The notes under the pieces were generated by a model. That model saw nothing but the letters and a program-made list of their open reading frames with translations. It ran no database searches and was not told the origin of the DNA. Below, piece by piece: positions 38,933 to 47,964 of a stretch of DNA of 61,582 nt (its first letter is position 1; the number at the start of each line of letters is the position of its first letter). This stretch comes from Planctomycetaceae bacterium (GTDB lineage: Bacteria; Planctomycetota; Planctomycetia; Planctomycetales; Planctomycetaceae), in the NCBI GenBank assembly GCA_015485495.1, contig WFTL01000085.1, positions 1-61,582 on the forward strand. Direction: 5' to 3'. The position numbers and the translations under genes are program-made.

Positions 38933-39451
38933 TCAGTCATCTCCGATATCTGTCTGCAGAACTCCGTTCACAATCAGATGCACCAGTTCGCAGGTGTCGG
39001 CAGCCAGAATGTCCAGTTCATCCCACGATTCGGTTTCCATCTGGAAGACGGCGGTCGTGGCCGGCGGAACGGGAAAACGCTCAGGGGCCAGGCGGCGCAT
39101 GAGCATGCCGACGCCCGGATTGTGACCCACCATCAGAACACAGCCGTCCGGATGCGTGATACGCTGCTGCAGAACAGGCAGCCACTGTCGAGCGGGAGCC
39201 TGATACAGCTCCTGGCACCTTTCCAGAACCGGCGGGTCGGGAAACTGCCGACAGACGATTTCGGCTGTGTCGCTGGTGCGCCGAGCGGCAGATGCAAGGA
39301 TCGTGTTCGGATGTTCACCCAGATCCCGCAGCAGCCGACCGGTGGTTTCAGCCAGGCGTTCTCCATCGGCGGTCAGAGGACGATCGAAATCCCGCACACC
39401 GGCCGGACTGGCCGCGTGCGAGTGTCTCATGAGGATCAGGCGACAGCTCAT
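38933..39451 (-). CDS. SixA-like histidine phosphatase
   Basis: 172 residues. LILMRHSHAASPAGVRDFDRPLTADGERLAETTGRLL carries the RH motif of the histidine phosphatase superfamily with the LTxxG spacing of SixA. VLMVGHNPGVGMLMRRL supplies the second catalytic His. SixA enzymes remove phosphate from His of HPt domains or from related phosphohistidines. It lies 53 nt upstream of dprA on the same strand. Confidence 0.9.
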   Translation of the reverse strand: MSCRLILMRHSHAASPAGVRDFDRPLTADGERLAETTGRLLRDLGEHPNTILASAARRTSDTAEIVCRQFPDPPVLERCQELYQAPARQWLPVLQQRITHPDGCVLMVGHNPGVGMLMRRLAPERFPVPPATTAVFQMETESWDELDILAADTCELVHLIVNGVLQTDIGDD

Positions 39452-39889
39452 AGGATCTTCCGGATCATCAGATCAGGAAACGAGAATCCGGAACGACAGT
39501 CAAATGGCTTTGCCGGGACTGGACGCTGGAAAACACAGAGGAAAGAATGATCTGCCGAAACGTTCGTTCTCATGGGAGCCTGGTTTTCTCACGACAACAG
39601 CCTTGCCGGATCGCGCGATGCACGCCATCATAAATATACCTTTATGTCCTTTATTGGGCTGGTGTGTCGATCCGAATGGGGAATCTGACGGAACGAACGG
39701 GATTGTCGATGTCGGATCCGGGTTTCCTGAATCGGGATGTCATGACGGTGCTGCTGGTCAGAGACGTTCGGCGTGCGCCCTGTCAGACAGTCTCAGGCGG
39801 AACCCAGGAAAGCTGCGCCCGGCTGCCCGGTCGAGGCCGGGAAGTGCCGGCCTGAGCAGGTGCTCACCGGCCGTGAAGGAATGAACACG
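39452..39889. other. Divergent intergenic region with an AT-rich promoter-like patch
   Basis: 438 nt between the SixA-like gene (minus) and the PSCyt gene (plus). GAAGGA at 39875-39880 is the ribosome binding site of the latter. An AT-rich island at 39628-39656 stands out. No gene recognised. Confidence 0.5.
39628..39656 (+). promoter_or_regulatory. AT-rich patch with inverted repeat, candidate promoter of the PSCyt operon
   Basis: CATAAA TATACC TTTATG is an inverted repeat with a 6-nt spacer, followed by TCCTTTATT, in otherwise GC-rich DNA. It is about 235 nt upstream of the PSCyt start codon. Candidate -10 region or operator. Confidence 0.4.
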
Positions 39890-42800
39890 ATGACAAACGA
39901 AAAACGCTTCTGCAACTTCCGCCGCCCCAGGGCGCTCACACTGATCGGAATCGTTTTTCTGGTCAGCGGAACGGCGTGGTGCGAAGACGCTGCGACCTAC
40001 CATTACAATCGCGATGTCCGGCCGATTCTGGCGGAGTATTGTTTTGCGTGCCACGGTCCCGACAGTGCCTCGCGGAAGGCCGATCTGAGACTGGATCGTC
40101 GCGAAGACGCCATTGAACAGGGCGCTCTGGTTCCGGGAAACGTCGCAGACAGCGAACTGATCGCCCGCATCATGACGGATGATCGCGATCTGGTGATGCC
40201 TCCGGCGGAGACTCAGAAGACGCTGTCCGCTGAACAGAAGGAGATTCTGCGTGTCTGGGTCGCTGAAGGAGCCGAATACGAACGGCACTGGTCTTTGATT
40301 CCCCCGACGCTCCCGGACCTGCCGGATGTGATTCATACGGACTGGGTCCGCACTCCCATCGACCGATTTGTTCTGGCCCGTCTGGAAGCCTCCGGACTGG
40401 AACCGGCTTCGGATGCCGATCCGCGTGTGCTGTTTCGGCGGCTGCATCTGGACATCACGGGGCTGCCGCCGCGTCCGCACGATGTGGATGCGTTCGTCCG
40501 GGATTACGGCGACGATCCGGAAACGGCGCTTTCAGACTGGATCGATCAGCTCATGAACCTGCCGGCCTGGGGGGAACATCGGGCCCGGTACTGGCTGGAC
40601 GCGGCCCGCTACGGCGACACGCACGGACTGCACTTCGACAACTACCGGGAAATCTGGCCGTACCGCGACTGGGTGATTCGCATGTTCAACGCGAATCAGC
40701 CGTTCGATCAGTTCATCGTGGAACAGATCGGCGGCGACCTGCTGCCCGATCCCACCGACGATCAGCTCATCGCCACGGGCTTTCAGAGATGCAACATCAC
40801 GACCAACGAAGGGGGAACGATCGATGAAGAGAACCTGGCACTGTACGCCACGGACCGGGTGCAGACGTTCGGCTGGGTGTTTCTGGGGATGACGACGAAC
40901 TGTGGTCAGTGCCACGATCACAAATTCGATCCGTTCACCATGAAGGACTTCTATTCTCTGGCGGCCTTTTTTCGAAACACGACGCAGCCTGCCAAAGACG
41001 GCAATGCCAAAGACGGACGCGGGCCGGTTCTGGTGGTGCCGTCGGCAGACGACCGGCCCCGCTGGAAGGCTCTGCCGGCCGAAATCGCCGCCGCTGAGGC
41101 CGCTCGGGATGCACGCCGACAGTCGGCGGAACCGGAATTCCGTTCCTGGCTGGCTCAGGCGACTCCCGATGTTCTCCGCGATGATGTTCCGGACGACGGC
41201 CTGGTGGTGCACCTGGCACTGAACGAAGGGCAGCATGTGCCGGCGACGAATTCGTGTGCTCCGCAGGACCCGGTCCGCACCACCGGCGATGTGGTGTGGG
41301 TTCCGGACGGGCCGTTCGGACCGGCGCCGGTGATGAAGCGAAACAGCACCTTTGAACTGGGGCCGCACGGAGACTTCGAGAAAGATCAGCCGTTCAGTTT
41401 CGGAGCCTGGATTCGGACAGGACACGGTGATGTCAGCGGAGCCATCATCGCCCGGATGGACGAACCACGTGCTTACCGCGGCTGGGACCTGTGGCAGCAG
41501 GGACGGCACCTGGCGGTGCATCTGATCGATTCCTGGCCCGGCAATGCACTCAAAGCGGTCACGAAGAAGCCGGTTCTGCAGCCCGGTCGCTGGCAGCATG
41601 TCCTGGCCACCTGGGACGGTTCCGGACGAATCGACGGCATCCGCATCTATGTGGACGGCGTCGCCGTGGAACTGAAGCCGGAAAAAAACACGCTGCAGGC
41701 TGATGCATCTGTTCGTACGGAAACTCCTTTACGCATCGGTCAGCGCAGCGACGCGCAGGAGTTTCGGGACGGAGCCGTTCAGGACGTTCGCATTTACCGT
41801 CGGTGTCTGGACGCCGGAGAAGTGAAACGGCTGGCCGACGTGGGCGTTGTGAAGACGATTCTGGCCACGGCAGAAGAACAGCGGTCCGAAGAACAGCGCA
41901 ACCGTCTTTATGACTATTACCTGGAAACCCGCGACGAACAGTATCCGGCTCTGGCTGCCGCCGTCGACCGGCTGACGGCCGAACAGGAGGCGATTCAATC
42001 CAGGAGCCCTGTCACACTCATTCAGCAGGAACGTCCCGATACGCCGCCCACGGCACACATCCTGATCCGCGGTGAGTACGATCGCCCGGGAGAGAAAGTG
42101 TCTGCGGCCACTCCCGAAGCTCTGCATCCGATGAAGGATGATCTGCCCCGCAACCGCCTGGGACTGGGGCTGTGGCTGATCGACCCGGACAACCCGCTGA
42201 CAGCCCGGGTGACTGTCAATCGGTTCTGGCAGGAAATTTTCGGGCGGGGCATCGTGGCCACTCCGGAAGACTTCGGCGTGGTCGGGGCGGATCCGTCGCA
42301 TCCGGATCTGCTGGACTGGCTGGCTGTTGACTTTCAGACCAGCGGCTGGGACGTGCGGCGGTTCTTCAAACAGGTGCTGATGAGTCGAACCTATCGGCAG
42401 TCGGCCGCCGCTTCGCCGGAAAAACGGCAGCGGGATCCCGACAACGTGCTGCTGTCCCGAGGTCCGCGGTTTCGCATGGATGCGGAAATGGTTCGAGACT
42501 ATGCCCTGGCGGCCAGCGGGCTGCTGTCGCCGCGCATGTTCGGTCCCGGCGTGAAGCCGTATCAGCCGGACGGAATCTGGGATGTCGTGGGACTGCCCGA
42601 AGGCAACACCCGTGTCTATGTGCAGGACACAGGAGAAAATCTGTATCGGCGGTCCGTTTACACGTTCTGGAAACGGATGGCTCCGCCCCCGAACCTGGAA
42701 GCGTTCAATGCGCCCAGTCGGGAAGTCTGTACGGTGAGGCGAGAGCGCACGAACACGCCGCTGCAGGCACTGGTCACCCTGAACGATCCGCAGTTCGTCG

Positions 42801-43096
42801 AAGCCGCCCGCTGCCTGGCTCAAACGGCCCTGCAGGCGGCCGACAGACGCGGTTCCCGCATGGACTTCATCGCACAGCGTGTCCTCTGCCGAACTCTGAA
42901 GACGGAAGAACGAGCCATCCTGTCGGCCGATCTGAAAGAGTATCTCCGTTACTACCAGACGCACCCGGACGATGCTCAGGCTCTTCTGGCCACGGGAGAA
43001 TCTCCCCGGCCCGAAGACATGCCGTCGGCTGAACTGGCGGCGTGGACCATGGTCTGCAGTGAAGTGCTCAATCTGGATGAAACACTCAACAAATGA
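39890..43096 (+). CDS. Planctomycete cytochrome-type protein PSCyt1-PSCyt2(DUF1549)-LamG-PSD1(DUF1553)
   Basis: 1068 residues from ATG 39890; the ATG at 39881 abuts the GAAGGA site, while 39890 has nine nt of spacing. Signal peptide (ALTLIGIVFLVSGTAWC). PSCyt1 has CFACHGPDSASRKADLRLD (CxxCH near residue 51). PSCyt2/DUF1549 contains TPIDRFVLARLEASGLEPASDADPRVLFRRLHLDITGLPP and ARYGDTHGLHFDNYREIWPYRDWVI, with a second CxxCH (NCGQCHDHKFDPF) near residue 339. A LamG-like concanavalin domain is inserted at about 430-640. PSD1/DUF1553 ends the protein (DNPLTARVTVNRFWQEIFGRGIV ... NTPLQALVTLNDPQFVEAARCLA). Such proteins are a phylum hallmark; function is thought to be in periplasmic polysaccharide metabolism. 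A DUF1501 gene follows in the same operon. Confidence 0.96.
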   Translation: MTNEKRFCNFRRPRALTLIGIVFLVSGTAWCEDAATYHYNRDVRPILAEYCFACHGPDSASRKADLRLDRREDAIEQGALVPGNVADSELIARIMTDDRDLVMPPAETQKTLSAEQKEILRVWVAEGAEYERHWSLIPPTLPDLPDVIHTDWVRTPIDRFVLARLEASGLEPASDADPRVLFRRLHLDITGLPPRPHDVDAFVRDYGDDPETALSDWIDQLMNLPAWGEHRARYWLDAARYGDTHGLHFDNYREIWPYRDWVIRMFNANQPFDQFIVEQIGGDLLPDPTDDQLIATGFQRCNITTNEGGTIDEENLALYATDRVQTFGWVFLGMTTNCGQCHDHKFDPFTMKDFYSLAAFFRNTTQPAKDGNAKDGRGPVLVVPSADDRPRWKALPAEIAAAEAARDARRQSAEPEFRSWLAQATPDVLRDDVPDDGLVVHLALNEGQHVPATNSCAPQDPVRTTGDVVWVPDGPFGPAPVMKRNSTFELGPHGDFEKDQPFSFGAWIRTGHGDVSGAIIARMDEPRAYRGWDLWQQGRHLAVHLIDSWPGNALKAVTKKPVLQPGRWQHVLATWDGSGRIDGIRIYVDGVAVELKPEKNTLQADASVRTETPLRIGQRSDAQEFRDGAVQDVRIYRRCLDAGEVKRLADVGVVKTILATAEEQRSEEQRNRLYDYYLETRDEQYPALAAAVDRLTAEQEAIQSRSPVTLIQQERPDTPPTAHILIRGEYDRPGEKVSAATPEALHPMKDDLPRNRLGLGLWLIDPDNPLTARVTVNRFWQEIFGRGIVATPEDFGVVGADPSHPDLLDWLAVDFQTSGWDVRRFFKQVLMSRTYRQSAAASPEKRQRDPDNVLLSRGPRFRMDAEMVRDYALAASGLLSPRMFGPGVKPYQPDGIWDVVGLPEGNTRVYVQDTGENLYRRSVYTFWKRMAPPPNLEAFNAPSREVCTVRRERTNTPLQALVTLNDPQFVEAARCLAQTALQAADRRGSRMDFIAQRVLCRTLKTEERAILSADLKEYLRYYQTHPDDAQALLATGESPRPEDMPSAELAAWTMVCSEVLNLDETLNK

Positions 43097-43121
43097 TTCT
43101 CGAATCGTAAAAGGCTGTACG

Positions 43122-44582
43122 ATGAACGGTTACACAGACCCGAGCGGAGCGCTGCATCGGGCCCGCACGCGCCGGGAGTTCTTTGCCAGCGGCCGCAGTC
43201 TTCTGGGAACCGCTGCTCTGGCGTCTCTGGCCGGAACGCCGGCTGTCCGCGCGGCGGGAACGGAACCAGTCGGCCCGCATTTCACTCCCAGGGCGAAACG
43301 TGTGATCTACCTGCACATGGTGGGCGGACCGTCGCAGATGGATCTGTTCGATTACAAACCGGCGATGACCGAATGGTACGACCGCGATCTGCCGGAATCG
43401 GTCCGCATGGGCCAGCGGCTGACCACGATGACAAGCGGCCAGGCCCGGTTTCCCGTCGCGCCATCCCGCTACCGTTTCAGCCAGGCCGGCGAATGCGGCA
43501 TGTGGATGAATACCGAACTGCTTCCCTGGCTGGCTCAGAAGGCCGATGACATCTGCTGGATCCGCAGCATGCATACGGAAGCGATCAATCATGAGCCGGC
43601 GATCACGGCCCTGCAGACCGGCAATCAGATCACGGGGCGGCCGTGTCTGGGGGCCTGGGCGTCGTACGGTCTGGGATCAGAAAACGAGAATCTGCCCGCC
43701 TTCGTGGTGCTGGTGGCCGTGCCGTCCAACCGGGAACAGGAACAGGCGATTTCCGGACGGCTGTGGAGCGCCGGATATCTGCCGGGCGAACATGCGGGAG
43801 TGTCCTTTCGCAGCAAGGGAGACCCCATTTTGTACATCAACAATCCGCCGGGTGTACCGTCGGCGGTCCGCCGGCGGTCGATTGAAAGTGTCAATCGACT
43901 GAACCGGTTCACTCTGGAAGCGACCGGCGATCCGGAAACACTCACCCGCATGCAGCAGTACGAAATGGCGTTTCGGATGCAGGCCAGTGTGCCCGAACTG
44001 ACGGACCTGTCTCAGGAATCGCAGAGCACATTCGAACTGTACGGAGAAGCAGCGAAGACTCCCGGGACTTTCGCCAACACGGTTCTGATGGCCCGGCGCC
44101 TCGCAGAACGCGGAGTGCGGTTCATTCAGGTGTATCACAACAACTGGGATCATCATTCCAACCTGGCCGGACGAATGCCGGATCAGTGCCGCGATGTCGA
44201 CCGGCCGTGTTACGCCCTGCTGGAAGACCTGCAGCAGCGGGGACTGCTGGACGAGACTCTGATTATCTGGGGAGGAGAATTCGGACGCACGATCTACACG
44301 CAGGGACGCCTGTCACGGCAGAACTACGGCCGGGACCATCACCCCCGCTGCTTCACGATCTGGATGGCCGGCGGAGGCATCCGGGGGGGCACGATTTACG
44401 GGGAAACCGACGACTTTTCGTACAACATCGTGAAAGATCCCTGCCACATCCGCGACTTTCATGCCACCGTACTGCACCTGCTGGGATTCGATCATGAACG
44501 GCTGAGTTTCCGGTATCAGGGACTCGATCAGCGCCTGACCGGTGTTCTTCCCGCCCATCCCATTCCTGAACTGATCGCCTGA
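43122..44582 (+). CDS. DUF1501 protein, Tat-exported
   Basis: 486 residues. Twin-arginine signal (ARTRREFFASGRSLLGTAALASLAGTPAVRAAG). The body shows the DUF1501 pattern: RVIYLHMVGGPSQMDLFDYKP, WIRSMHTEAINHEPAITALQTG, GVRFIQVYHNNWDHHSN, DETLIIWGGEFGRT, GRDHHPRCFTIWMAGGGIRGGTIYGETDDFSYN and the terminal LHLLGFDHERLSFRYQGLDQRLT. These residues resemble the metal site of the alkaline phosphatase/sulfatase superfamily. It is 25 nt after the PSCyt gene, the usual pairing in planctomycetes, and the operon ends at the terminator at 44596. Confidence 0.96.
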   Translation: MNGYTDPSGALHRARTRREFFASGRSLLGTAALASLAGTPAVRAAGTEPVGPHFTPRAKRVIYLHMVGGPSQMDLFDYKPAMTEWYDRDLPESVRMGQRLTTMTSGQARFPVAPSRYRFSQAGECGMWMNTELLPWLAQKADDICWIRSMHTEAINHEPAITALQTGNQITGRPCLGAWASYGLGSENENLPAFVVLVAVPSNREQEQAISGRLWSAGYLPGEHAGVSFRSKGDPILYINNPPGVPSAVRRRSIESVNRLNRFTLEATGDPETLTRMQQYEMAFRMQASVPELTDLSQESQSTFELYGEAAKTPGTFANTVLMARRLAERGVRFIQVYHNNWDHHSNLAGRMPDQCRDVDRPCYALLEDLQQRGLLDETLIIWGGEFGRTIYTQGRLSRQNYGRDHHPRCFTIWMAGGGIRGGTIYGETDDFSYNIVKDPCHIRDFHATVLHLLGFDHERLSFRYQGLDQRLTGVLPAHPIPELIA

Positions 44583-44595
44583 AAGGACACCGTGT

Positions 44596-44626
44596 CTCCC
44601 GGGGGCCCCTTTTCCGGGAGCTTTTT
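44596..44626 (+). terminator. Intrinsic terminator after the PSCyt/DUF1501 operon
   Basis: CTCCCGG (44596-44602) pairs with CCGGGAG (44614-44620); the loop contains GGGCCCC, and CTTTTT follows. It starts 14 nt after the DUF1501 stop. Confidence 0.85.
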
Positions 44627-44861
44627 CCCGGGTCTGCACCCGATGCATCACGAACGTGGAGTCTCCGAAATCGGCAGGTGCCACCGCGAGCATCCGATGA
44701 ATCTGAATTCTTAGACAAAATGTCTCGTGACGCCTGTCCAGGACTGCAGTGCCGCATGCACGGGAAGAGTGAAGACGACGGAAACAGTCCGACGTGTTCA
44801 CTCCCGACAGTGACACAGAAACAGGAAGCATTCACTGGTCCTGCAGAAAGACCGCAGTACG

Positions 44862-45896
44862 ATGCCTGGTGGATCGGGACTCCTGACAGACATTCAGACA
44901 TTCCTTTTCATTGCATGTGTGCTGGCTGGGCGGCCTGGAGCGGATTCGGAAACGTGCGCTGCGTCACATGACACGATGTCCCCGATTTCCGGGACATGTG
45001 AAGTCTCCGAGCAGCCGGATGAGAAGTCAGCACAGTTCATCTCCGTGCTTTCGGAACCGGCGCTGGTTCGGGCGTTTCGTGTCGAAGGGCAGCTCATTTT
45101 CGGGGGAGCCCCTCAGGGAGATGCCGGTTTCCGAACGCTTCGACGTCTGGGGATTCGCACCGTGGTCAGCGTGGACGGAGCGGTTCCCGATGTTCCGGCG
45201 GCGCGCCGCCATGGTCTGCGGTATGTCCATGTGCCATTCGGTTACGATGGAATCCCTTCCGAGTGCCGCATCGCTTTGTGCCGTGTGCTCAGTGATGCAC
45301 CGGGCCGGGTTTATCTGCACTGTCACCACGGCCGGCATCGCAGTGCCGCGGCCGCCGCCGTGGCACTCATCAGTCTGGGCGTTCTGGATCGGTCCGCGGG
45401 CCGGGCTCTGCTGCACACGGCCGGGACGAGCCCGGATTATCGGGGCCTGTGGGACGCCGTCGATTCGGCCGTTCCTGTTTCGCCGGATGAGCTGCTGCAG
45501 CACGAGGAATCTCTGCCGGAATCCGTGCCGCCGCCCCCCCTGGTGGAAGCGATGGGCCGGGCCGAATCGCTGCTGACAGAGCTGGAAGACCGGCCCCGTT
45601 CCGTCCAGGACGCATCAGAAGAAATCGCGATGGAATCACCGAGGCATCGGGCCCTGCTGCTGCGGGAACAACTGAAAGAGATGCTGCGGCTGCCGGAGGT
45701 GCAGCAGCGTTCGACGGCCTTCACGCAGCAGCTGGAACGGTGCCGCGATCTGGCAGTCCTTCTGGAACAGCAGTATCAGCGGGAGGCGTCGCCACCGGCC
45801 GGCCGCAGCAGCGACGCGGAAGACGGCACGGCCGTTCAGCTGATTCGGAACCTGCGCCGTCAGTGCCGTGACTGCCATCAAACGTTTCGCGACTGA
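44862..45896 (+). CDS. Dual-specificity phosphatase-like domain fused to a C-terminal c-type heme motif
   Basis: 344 residues. A short hydrophobic N-terminal segment (TFLFIACVLAG) suggests export. Residues 65-200 resemble a tyrosine/dual-specificity phosphatase: LIFGGAPQGDAGFRTLRRLGIRTVVSVDGAVPDV and VYLHCHHGRHRSAAAAAVALI, which has the C-x5-R-S loop. The acid loop Asp is uncertain. The C-terminal part is helical (REQLKEMLRLPEVQQRSTAFTQQLERCRDLAVLLEQQY) and ends RRQCRDCHQTFRD, a CxxCH heme attachment site at the very C-terminus, as in cytochrome c'/c556. The start is uncertain; the preceding 280 nt hold the terminator and no other gene. Confidence 0.75.
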   Translation: MPGGSGLLTDIQTFLFIACVLAGRPGADSETCAASHDTMSPISGTCEVSEQPDEKSAQFISVLSEPALVRAFRVEGQLIFGGAPQGDAGFRTLRRLGIRTVVSVDGAVPDVPAARRHGLRYVHVPFGYDGIPSECRIALCRVLSDAPGRVYLHCHHGRHRSAAAAAVALISLGVLDRSAGRALLHTAGTSPDYRGLWDAVDSAVPVSPDELLQHEESLPESVPPPPLVEAMGRAESLLTELEDRPRSVQDASEEIAMESPRHRALLLREQLKEMLRLPEVQQRSTAFTQQLERCRDLAVLLEQQYQREASPPAGRSSDAEDGTAVQLIRNLRRQCRDCHQTFRD

Positions 45897-45955
45897 CGGC
45901 GGACGCCGCCCCGGGCCGCAAACACACGCGTTCTGTTCTGGCACAAGGTCGGACG

Positions 45956-45979
45956 GGCCGGCCGGCCTGTCCGCCGGCC
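45956..45979. terminator. GC-rich hairpin between convergent genes
   Basis: GGCCGGC (45956-45962) and GCCGGCC (45973-45979) with a 10-nt loop, between the plus-strand phosphatase-heme gene and the minus-strand sigma factor gene. Possible bidirectional terminator; no U-tract. Confidence 0.4.
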
Positions 45980-46010
45980 GCAGAGACGGCGTGCGGGTGT
46001 CATCCGCCCG

Positions 46011-46853
46011 TCATTCGCCGCCGAGGCTGCGGTTGAGTTTTCTGAGAGCTTCCGATTCGATCTGCCGGACGCGTTCGCGGGTGAGTCCGAGGATTTCGCC
46101 GATTTCTTTGAGTGTCCGGGGTTCGCTGTCGTCCAGTCCGAAACGCATGCGGAGAATCGAGGCTTCTCGGGGGTCCATTTCGTCCAGCAGCCGAAACACG
46201 TGTTTCAGGCTGTCGCTGTTGATCAGTTCGTCCTCGGGACCTCGGGTCCGTTCATCGGGAACGATGTCTCCCAGCGTCAGCCCATTGTCGTCCTGGTCGG
46301 ACTGAGGCGACGCGTTGTACAAAGCGATGGCTTTTTTGACGATCCGCAGTTTCTTTTTCGGGATGTCGAGTTCCCGAGCGACTTCTTCCGCGGTGGGAGT
46401 GCGGTTCAGTTTTTCGGTGAGCTGCGCGGAGGCTCGCCGCCACCTGGACAGCAGTTCGACCATGTAAGCCGGAATGCGAATGGTCTTGGCGGAATTCACC
46501 AGAGCACGTTTGATGGACTGTTTGATCCAGTAGCTGGCGTAGGTGCTGAACCGGGTGTTCATGTCCGGATCGAAGCCTTCGACAGCGCGCAGCAGTCCCA
46601 GATTGCCTTCTTCGATGAGATCCTGCAGGGGCAGGCCTTTTCCCGCGTAGCCCCGGGCGATGTTGACCACCAGTCTCAGATTCGCCCGCACCATCCGGTC
46701 TCGTGCGGCGGCGTCACCGGCGGAAATCCGGCGGGACAGCATTTTTTCCTCGTCGGCTGAAAGCAGGGCTGTTTCGTTGATTTCCCGCAGATACGTTTCC
46801 AGCGGGCTCTGAAGGCGGGACGACGATCGCGATCTGGCTGCGGTCTGAGTCAT
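46011..46853 (-). CDS. RNA polymerase sigma factor, sigma-70 family (group 1/2)
   Basis: 280 residues. Region 1.2 (LETYLREINETALLSADEEKMLSRRI), region 2 (RDRMVRANLRLVVNIARGYAGKGLPLQDLIEEGNLGLLRAVEGFDPDMNTRFSTYASYWIKQSIKRAL), region 3 and region 4 (LKEIGEILGLTRERVRQIESEALRKLNRSL) are complete. There is no long region 1.1, so it is more likely a group 2 sigma factor or a compact form than the full-length primary factor. The -10 recognition helix is standard. It is transcribed away from the ExeA-like gene's 3' end on the same strand. Confidence 0.95.
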   Translation of the reverse strand: MTQTAARSRSSSRLQSPLETYLREINETALLSADEEKMLSRRISAGDAAARDRMVRANLRLVVNIARGYAGKGLPLQDLIEEGNLGLLRAVEGFDPDMNTRFSTYASYWIKQSIKRALVNSAKTIRIPAYMVELLSRWRRASAQLTEKLNRTPTAEEVARELDIPKKKLRIVKKAIALYNASPQSDQDDNGLTLGDIVPDERTRGPEDELINSDSLKHVFRLLDEMDPREASILRMRFGLDDSEPRTLKEIGEILGLTRERVRQIESEALRKLNRSLGGE

Positions 46854-47076
46854 GTTGGCAGGTTCCGGCGGGAGCGGTCGGAAGAAACGGACGGACGATC
46901 AGTCGATCTATCGACCACAGGGATCTGCCGGCATCAGGCAGGAACGCGCAGAATCTGCCGAAAAGAGAACGCTCCGGATTTTCGCAGACAGATCTGTTGC
47001 GATCCTGCGATTCGAAACAGATGGTCCCGACCGGCAGAACCGGTCCGACTGGCGAATCGATTCGCTGTCCGGAGTA
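46854..47076. other. Upstream region of the sigma factor gene
   Basis: 223 nt, no gene or strong hairpin seen; presumably the promoter of the sigma factor gene. Confidence 0.4.
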
Positions 47077-47841
47077 CTACGCGGCCCGGCCGGGCAGAAG
47101 CTGTCCGGCTGCGCTGCGTATCACGGATCCGTCTACGGGCTGATCGTCCTGCAGCGATGCCACGGTGTGGACGATGCGGCACAAACGGGTGATCTGTCCT
47201 GGCAGCCCTTCGCTCAGTTCGGCAATCGCCTGCCACCCGTCCGACGTGATGCGGGTCACATCGCATTCCATCGCCGCCAGGCAGCGGACGGCGAATTCCA
47301 CCGCCTCACTGCGGTCCAGGGCTGTGAGGGCGACCTGCAGGGGACTTCGCTTTCGAAAGTCTTCCGGCACCGGACCGGCAGCGGCCGCCAGCACGCAGAA
47401 ATGCCCCTCGGAAACTTCGGCCACAGCCGTCAGCAGATGCAGCAGCAGGTGGATGTCATCCTGGGCAAGATGAATGTCGTCCAGCAGCACAACGGTACTG
47501 TGGTGACAGTCGGCCCGGGCCATCAGCTCATCACGAACCAGCCCCATCAGCTCCGACTCATCGGCTTCGGGCCGGCTGAGAATGGACAAAGCCCCACACA
47601 GGTGCCACAGGGCGGCCCGACAGTTCAGCGCCGAGACATTCTGCACGATGGCCCGGATTCCGCTGTGTGTCAGTTCTGCGGCTGCCTGTTTCAGAACGGT
47701 CGTTTTTCCCGTTCCGTGGTCTCCTTCGAGCAGACAGAAGGGAATCCGGTTCTCGACGATGTACAGCAGTCGGCTGAGGGCTTCGGTCTGTCCGACAGTT
47801 TCCTGAAACCGGTGATTCGGCGGATCCTGGTGTCCAAACAT
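47077..47841 (-). CDS. ExeA-like AAA ATPase
   Basis: 254 residues from ATG 47841, chosen because GGGAG lies seven nt upstream; an ATG at 47868 is possible. LLEGDHGTGKTTVLKQAA is Walker A and STVVLLDDIHLAQ Walker B. The C-terminal TSDGWQAIAELSEGLPGQITRLCRIVHTVASLQ is the helical domain of ExeA/TniB-like AAA proteins. Planctomycete genomes often carry such short ExeA-like ATPases without secretion genes. No transposon or type II secretion genes are adjacent. Confidence 0.85.
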   Translation of the reverse strand: MFGHQDPPNHRFQETVGQTEALSRLLYIVENRIPFCLLEGDHGTGKTTVLKQAAAELTHSGIRAIVQNVSALNCRAALWHLCGALSILSRPEADESELMGLVRDELMARADCHHSTVVLLDDIHLAQDDIHLLLHLLTAVAEVSEGHFCVLAAAAGPVPEDFRKRSPLQVALTALDRSEAVEFAVRCLAAMECDVTRITSDGWQAIAELSEGLPGQITRLCRIVHTVASLQDDQPVDGSVIRSAAGQLLPGRAA

Positions 47842-47964
47842 GCGCGTGCTCCCGTGACGCCCGTTCATTCACTACAATCTGGAATATCGGCATGCGGCCG
47901 CAGGCCCAGCCAGCGAATCGGGAGCGAATTCTGCCGACCCTGATCATTTGAACGGCGAAAACCC

